A DNA stretch of 64,000 nt from Arthrobacter sp. zg-Y238 (GTDB lineage: Bacteria; Actinomycetota; Actinomycetes; Actinomycetales; Micrococcaceae), in NCBI RefSeq assembly GCF_024385525.1, contig NZ_JANFLU010000010.1:1-64000 (forward strand), read 5' to 3'. A model generated the notes under the pieces. That model was not told where the DNA came from. It worked only from the letters and a program-made list of their open reading frames with translations, and did no database searches. Made by a program: the position numbers and the translations under genes. How positions within the stretch are numbered: position 1 is the first letter of the stretch; each line of letters opens with the position of its first letter. Positions 59,548 through 64,000 of this stretch are shown piece by piece.

Positions 59548-60426
59548 ATGTACCGTTTCCTCTTTTCGGCCCGCTGGCTCGGCTGGTTTGTCCTCGTCTG
59601 CGTCCTTGCTGCTGCCTGTGTGGGTCTGGGTCAGTGGCAGATGGACCGCCGCGCAGCCTCCCTGGCCGATACCGACCGGATTGAATCCAATTACGACGCC
59701 GCGCCGGTCCCCTATGACGAGGCCAAGGACTACTTCGACACGTACGACGAAGCAGTCGAATGGCTGCCCGTGAAGCTTGAGGGAACGTACGACTCCTCCG
59801 AGCAGCGCATCATCCGCAACCGCCCGCTGAAGGGCCGGCCCGGCTACGAGGTCCTGGTGCCGCTGAAGCTTGATGACGGCACCAGCGTGGCGGTCAACCG
59901 CGGCTGGCTGCCGATCGGCGACGACGAGGCCGGCAGGCCGGACAGCATCCCTGCCGCCCCCGAGGGACGGGTGAGCGTGGTGGCCCGGATCAAGGCCGCC
60001 GAACCCACCCTGACCCGCAGCGCCCCTGAAGGCCAGCTGCCCTCGATCGACCTGGGCGCCTTTGCCGAGCAGCTGGACTATCCGCTGCATCAGGGCTCCT
60101 ACGGGCTTATGGCCAGCGAGGACCCGGGGCCCGCCGTCGTACCCGAAAGCGCGCCGCGGCCGGAAGTGGACGACGGCCTGCACCTCTCGTATGGGCTGCA
60201 GTGGTACGGGTTCGCGCTGATGATGTTTATCGGGCTGGGTTACGCGGCACGGCAGGAAGCCCTGAACCGCTATTACGAGGGCATCGACGACGAAGACGAA
60301 GAGGACGACGACGAAATTATCGCCGCCCACCCGGCTCCGTCCCGGCGTCGTCCGCCGCGCCGCAGGAAGCGCGGACCCACCGGCGAAGAGGAAGAGGACG
60401 CGATCCTGGACGCTCAGGGGTTCTAG
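59548..60426 (+). CDS. SURF1 family cytochrome oxidase biogenesis protein
   Basis: A 292-residue SURF1-like protein that assists assembly of heme-copper cytochrome oxidase. It has two membrane helices: an N-terminal one (residues 8-27, ARWLGWFVLVCVLAAACVGL) followed by GQWQMDRR, and a C-terminal one (about 212-230, YGLQWYGFALMMFIGLGYAA). Between them, IIRNRPLKGRPGYEVLVPLK and SVAVNRGWLPIG are family signatures. The acidic and then basic tail (DDEDEEDDDEII..RRRPPRRRKR) is unusual. The ATG lies one base after the preceding gene's stop, so the two are coupled. It ends in a strong bidirectional terminator. Confidence 0.93.
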   Translation: MYRFLFSARWLGWFVLVCVLAAACVGLGQWQMDRRAASLADTDRIESNYDAAPVPYDEAKDYFDTYDEAVEWLPVKLEGTYDSSEQRIIRNRPLKGRPGYEVLVPLKLDDGTSVAVNRGWLPIGDDEAGRPDSIPAAPEGRVSVVARIKAAEPTLTRSAPEGQLPSIDLGAFAEQLDYPLHQGSYGLMASEDPGPAVVPESAPRPEVDDGLHLSYGLQWYGFALMMFIGLGYAARQEALNRYYEGIDDEDEEDDDEIIAAHPAPSRRRPPRRRKRGPTGEEEEDAILDAQGF

Positions 60427-60459
60427 CCCCGACCGTTCCCCGCACACTCCCACTGGCAC

Positions 60460-60499
60460 AAAGGCGGCCCTGCTCCAATCGGAGCAGGGCCGCCTTTTT
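60460..60499. terminator. Bidirectional terminator between SURF1 and the ABC-F gene
   Basis: AAAGGCGGCCCTGCTCC pairs perfectly with its complement around AATC and is followed by TTTTT on plus. The A run before it gives a T run on minus. It serves the convergent SURF1 and ABC-F genes. Confidence 0.93.
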
Positions 60500-60519
60500 G
60501 TACGGGGATGGGTGGGCGG

Positions 60520-62118
<1,599 letters not shown>

Positions 62119-62371
62119 TCAGTGGACCTTTCGAAGGTTTTTGTATTGCAGATACGCTGCGCGGTGCGCGGGCCTTGAACGGTGGGATTCCACCGAGGCG
62201 GGAAGGGTCACATTGACCGGTCATGGGGGCCTGGTTGGCCGTAACAGCCTTTCCAGTCTAGCCGCCCATGCCCATTTGTAGAAAACCTCCAATGGAATCC
62301 CGCTCCGGCGCAGCTAATGTTCGAAACGCAATCCGGACCGTTTTTCTTCCCCTACAAGGAAAAGTGCAGCG
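62119..62371. promoter_or_regulatory. Divergent regulatory region between the ABC-F gene and bioY
   Basis: No gene is seen in these 253 bases. The region holds two dyads: CGGTGG-GATT-CCACCG (62180-62195) and the palindrome TGACCGGTCA (62214-62223), plus TTCGAA (about 62323-62328) closer to bioY. Any of these could bind a biotin regulator such as BioQ or BirA-type protein, but none matches a site I can name with confidence. AAGGA lies ten bases before the bioY ATG. Confidence 0.4.
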
Positions 62372-63064
62372 ATGAACAACACATCGGCCGACGCGCCGCG
62401 CCCTCTCTCCGGCACCGGCTCCGGTCCCCACGGTTCCCATGGCTCCCCCGGTTCACATTGGTCCCCCGGTTCACCGGGCGCGCCGTCGCGCTCCCGGTGG
62501 ACCTCCGCGGACCTGTCCCTGATTGCCGTCTTCGCCGCCCTTACCGCCGTGTTCTCCATCCTTCCCGGCGTGCCGCTGGGGGCCGGTGTGCCGATCACCC
62601 TGCAGACTCTGGCGGTAATGCTTACCGGGATGCTGCTTGGCTCCGGGCGCGGAGCCGCAGCTGTGGGCCTCTTCCTGGCAGCGGGCCTGGCCGGCCTGCC
62701 GGTCTTCAGCGGTTTCCGCGGCGGCCTGGGTGTCCTGGCCGGGCCGTCGGCAGGGTATCTGCTGTCCTTCCCGGTGGCGGCTGCCGTCGTCGGCCTGCTG
62801 TCCGGACTGGTGCTGCGCCGCGTCCGCCGGGGGCGGACTGTCCTCCTGTTTGCCGCGGGACTGGCCACGAGCTTCGCCGTGGTGCATCCGGCCGGTATCG
62901 CGGGACTGATGCTGAACGGGCACCTGTCCTTCCCCGCGGCGCTGGCAGCGGACATGGCGTTCTGGCCCGGTGACGTGCTCAAGAACCTGTTTGCCGCCGC
63001 GGTGGCCGTCAGCGTCTTCAAAGCCTTCCCGCGCATGGCTGTTCGGGACCGCGGTGCCCGCTGA
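62372..63064 (+). CDS. bioY: Biotin transporter substrate-binding component BioY
   Basis: BioY is the S component of an energy-coupling factor transporter that binds biotin. It has 230 residues and six membrane helices. Family motifs are VPLGAGVPITLQTLAVMLTG near residue 70 and FLAAGLAGLPVFSGFRGGLG. GPSAGYLLSFPVAAAVVG follows. The first 48 residues are a low-complexity linker of Pro, Gly, Ser and His (GSHGSPGSHWSPGSPGAPSR) not usual in the family. It overlaps bioM by one base (TGATG). Confidence 0.95.
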   Translation: MNNTSADAPRPLSGTGSGPHGSHGSPGSHWSPGSPGAPSRSRWTSADLSLIAVFAALTAVFSILPGVPLGAGVPITLQTLAVMLTGMLLGSGRGAAAVGLFLAAGLAGLPVFSGFRGGLGVLAGPSAGYLLSFPVAAAVVGLLSGLVLRRVRRGRTVLLFAAGLATSFAVVHPAGIAGLMLNGHLSFPAALAADMAFWPGDVLKNLFAAAVAVSVFKAFPRMAVRDRGAR

Positions 63065-63771
63065 TGTCCTGCATCCTGCTGCAGGACGTTTCCGTGGTTC
63101 CTCCCAAGGTGCCCGGGGAGTCTGCGGAACCGATCCTGCACCCGCTGTCGCTGAAGCTGGACACGCCCCGCACCGCCGTCGTCGGCGCCAACGGCTCGGG
63201 CAAGTCCACCCTGCTGAAGCTGCTGAACGGGCTGGTGCTGCCGGACACCGGCACGGTCAGCGTGGACGGCCTGGACACGGCGCGGCACGGAGCGGATGTG
63301 CGGCGGCGGGTCGGGTTCGTTTTCACCGATCCCCTCTCGCAGCTCGTGATGCCCACGGGGCGGGACGACGTCGAACTGTCCCTGCGTGCCTCGATCCGGA
63401 ACAGGTCCCAGCGGCGCGCAGCGGCCGAAGTTCGGCTGTCGGCGCTGGGGCTGCTGGAACTGGCGGACCGAAGCATCTATGACCTTTCCGGCGGAGAACG
63501 CCAGTTGATGGCTCTGGCATCGGTGCTGGCGGTCGAGCCCGCCGTGCTGGTGGCAGATGAGCCCAGCACGCTGCTGGACCTGAGGAACACTGCCCGGCTG
63601 CGGGAAGTCTTTGCCTCCCTGCCGCAGCAGGTTGTCTACACCACCCATGACCTGGATTTCGCTGCCGACGCGGACCGGGTGCTGGTGATGGACAGCGGGC
63701 GGGTGGTGTTCGACGGCGGACCGCGCGAAGGTATCGCCGCGTACCGGGCGCTGGCGCTGGGGGTGGGATGA
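63064..63771 (+). CDS. bioM: Energy-coupling factor ATPase BioM
   Basis: ATPase subunit of the biotin ECF transporter, with 235 residues. Walker A is VGANGSGKSTLLKLLNGL near residue 42, the Q-loop lies in VFTDPLSQLVMPT, the signature is LSGGERQLMALASVLA, Walker B is VLVADEPSTLLDLR, and the switch is YTTHDLD. It is linked by an ATGATG-type overlap to bioY and by ATGA to the next gene. The context therefore identifies it as BioM rather than a general CbiO. Confidence 0.93.
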   Translation: MSCILLQDVSVVPPKVPGESAEPILHPLSLKLDTPRTAVVGANGSGKSTLLKLLNGLVLPDTGTVSVDGLDTARHGADVRRRVGFVFTDPLSQLVMPTGRDDVELSLRASIRNRSQRRAAAEVRLSALGLLELADRSIYDLSGGERQLMALASVLAVEPAVLVADEPSTLLDLRNTARLREVFASLPQQVVYTTHDLDFAADADRVLVMDSGRVVFDGGPREGIAAYRALALGVG

Positions 63772-64000
63772 AGCGTTCCACTGGCTCAAATGACCTGCTG
63801 GGCGCCTACCGCCCGGGCACCTCTGAGGTGCATGCGGCACCGCTGGGAGTGAAGGCCGGCGTCCTGGTTGTGCTGTCCGTGGCTGTGCTGGTGCTGCGCT
63901 CCCCTGTGGTGTTGGCGGTTGCCACGGTCCTGGTGCTGGCCGCCTATGCCTGCGCCCGGCTGTTGCGGGAGGTCTGGGTGCCTCTGAAGCTAATGTGGCC
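63768..64000 (+). CDS. bioN: Energy-coupling factor transmembrane protein BioN (partial)
   Basis: The first 77 codons of the T component, cut by the window end. The ATG overlaps the bioM stop (ATGA). After a short soluble N-terminus (MKRSTGSNDLLGAYRPGTSE), hydrophobic segments GVLVVLSVAVLVLRSPVVLA and VATVLVLAAYACARLLREVW begin the membrane part. The position after bioM and the hydrophobicity support BioN. The diagnostic coupling helices lie beyond the window. Confidence 0.88.
   Translation, partial: MKRSTGSNDLLGAYRPGTSEVHAAPLGVKAGVLVVLSVAVLVLRSPVVLAVATVLVLAAYACARLLREVWVPLKLMW

Overview
The window is high-GC, densely coded DNA from an actinobacterium of the Micrococcaceae, most likely Arthrobacter or a close relative. 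Three things point there: a complete Pup-proteasome locus, the mycothiol ligase MshC, and a naturally fused PafBC regulator. The gene order ppm / helY / tatC / tatA / paf / prc / pup / dop / mpa / trmI / PAC2 / mshC / uppP is the conserved actinobacterial order. No rRNA, CRISPR array, insertion sequence or prophage was seen, and nothing suggests recent transfer. Position 1 starts next to a 23-base C run that may be an assembly edge.

Layout. 1-7.5 kb (minus strand): polyprenol-phosphate mannose synthase, an amidohydrolase, the HelY helicase, TatC, TatA and a small membrane protein. 7.5-20.7 kb (minus): PafBC, two FKBP isomerases, then PafA, PrcA, PrcB, Pup, Dop and the Mpa/ARC ATPase with overlapping or near-touching ends, followed by TrmI, an M50 protease and a HAD phosphatase. 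Pup is made with C-terminal Gln, Dop deamidates it, PafA attaches it to lysines, and Mpa feeds tagged proteins to PrcAB. 20.8-27 kb: PAC2 protein, MshC, UppP, two small conserved proteins, an acyl-CoA dehydrogenase and an M20 peptidase. 27.2-31.9 kb: tRNA-Leu(GAG) with a strong terminator, a CNNM/CorC protein, an APC permease, a universal stress protein and kynureninase.

32-38.5 kb is a lipid-metabolism module: hotdog dehydratase, FabG4-like reductase and thiolase on minus, with a divergent TetR regulator and acyl-CoA oxidase-like enzyme on plus. The shared promoter region carries two palindromes. 38.5-39 kb is a non-coding stretch with three tandem ~110-bp units containing inverted repeats, bracketed by two terminators. 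39-46 kb: divergent glgM/glgC, an unusual zinc-ribbon SDR-like protein, and a P-type cation ATPase. 46-51.5 kb: YeiH family transporter, a GT-C-like membrane protein and PepN.

51.5-64 kb: cupin, a domain-permuted lipoate ligase, zinc-free ribosomal protein L31 with a structured leader, a lipoprotein, an SpoU methyltransferase, an ABC ATPase, SerB, two SDRs (one FabG), a DUF3099 protein, a small Cys/His protein, SURF1, an ABC-F protein, and the BioY-BioM-BioN biotin uptake operon, whose last gene runs off the window.

Most of the window is ordinary core genome. The parts least explained by known families are the tandem structured repeat array near 38.6-38.9 kb, the zinc-ribbon SDR-like protein at 41.7 kb, and the long leader before the mannosyltransferase gene.
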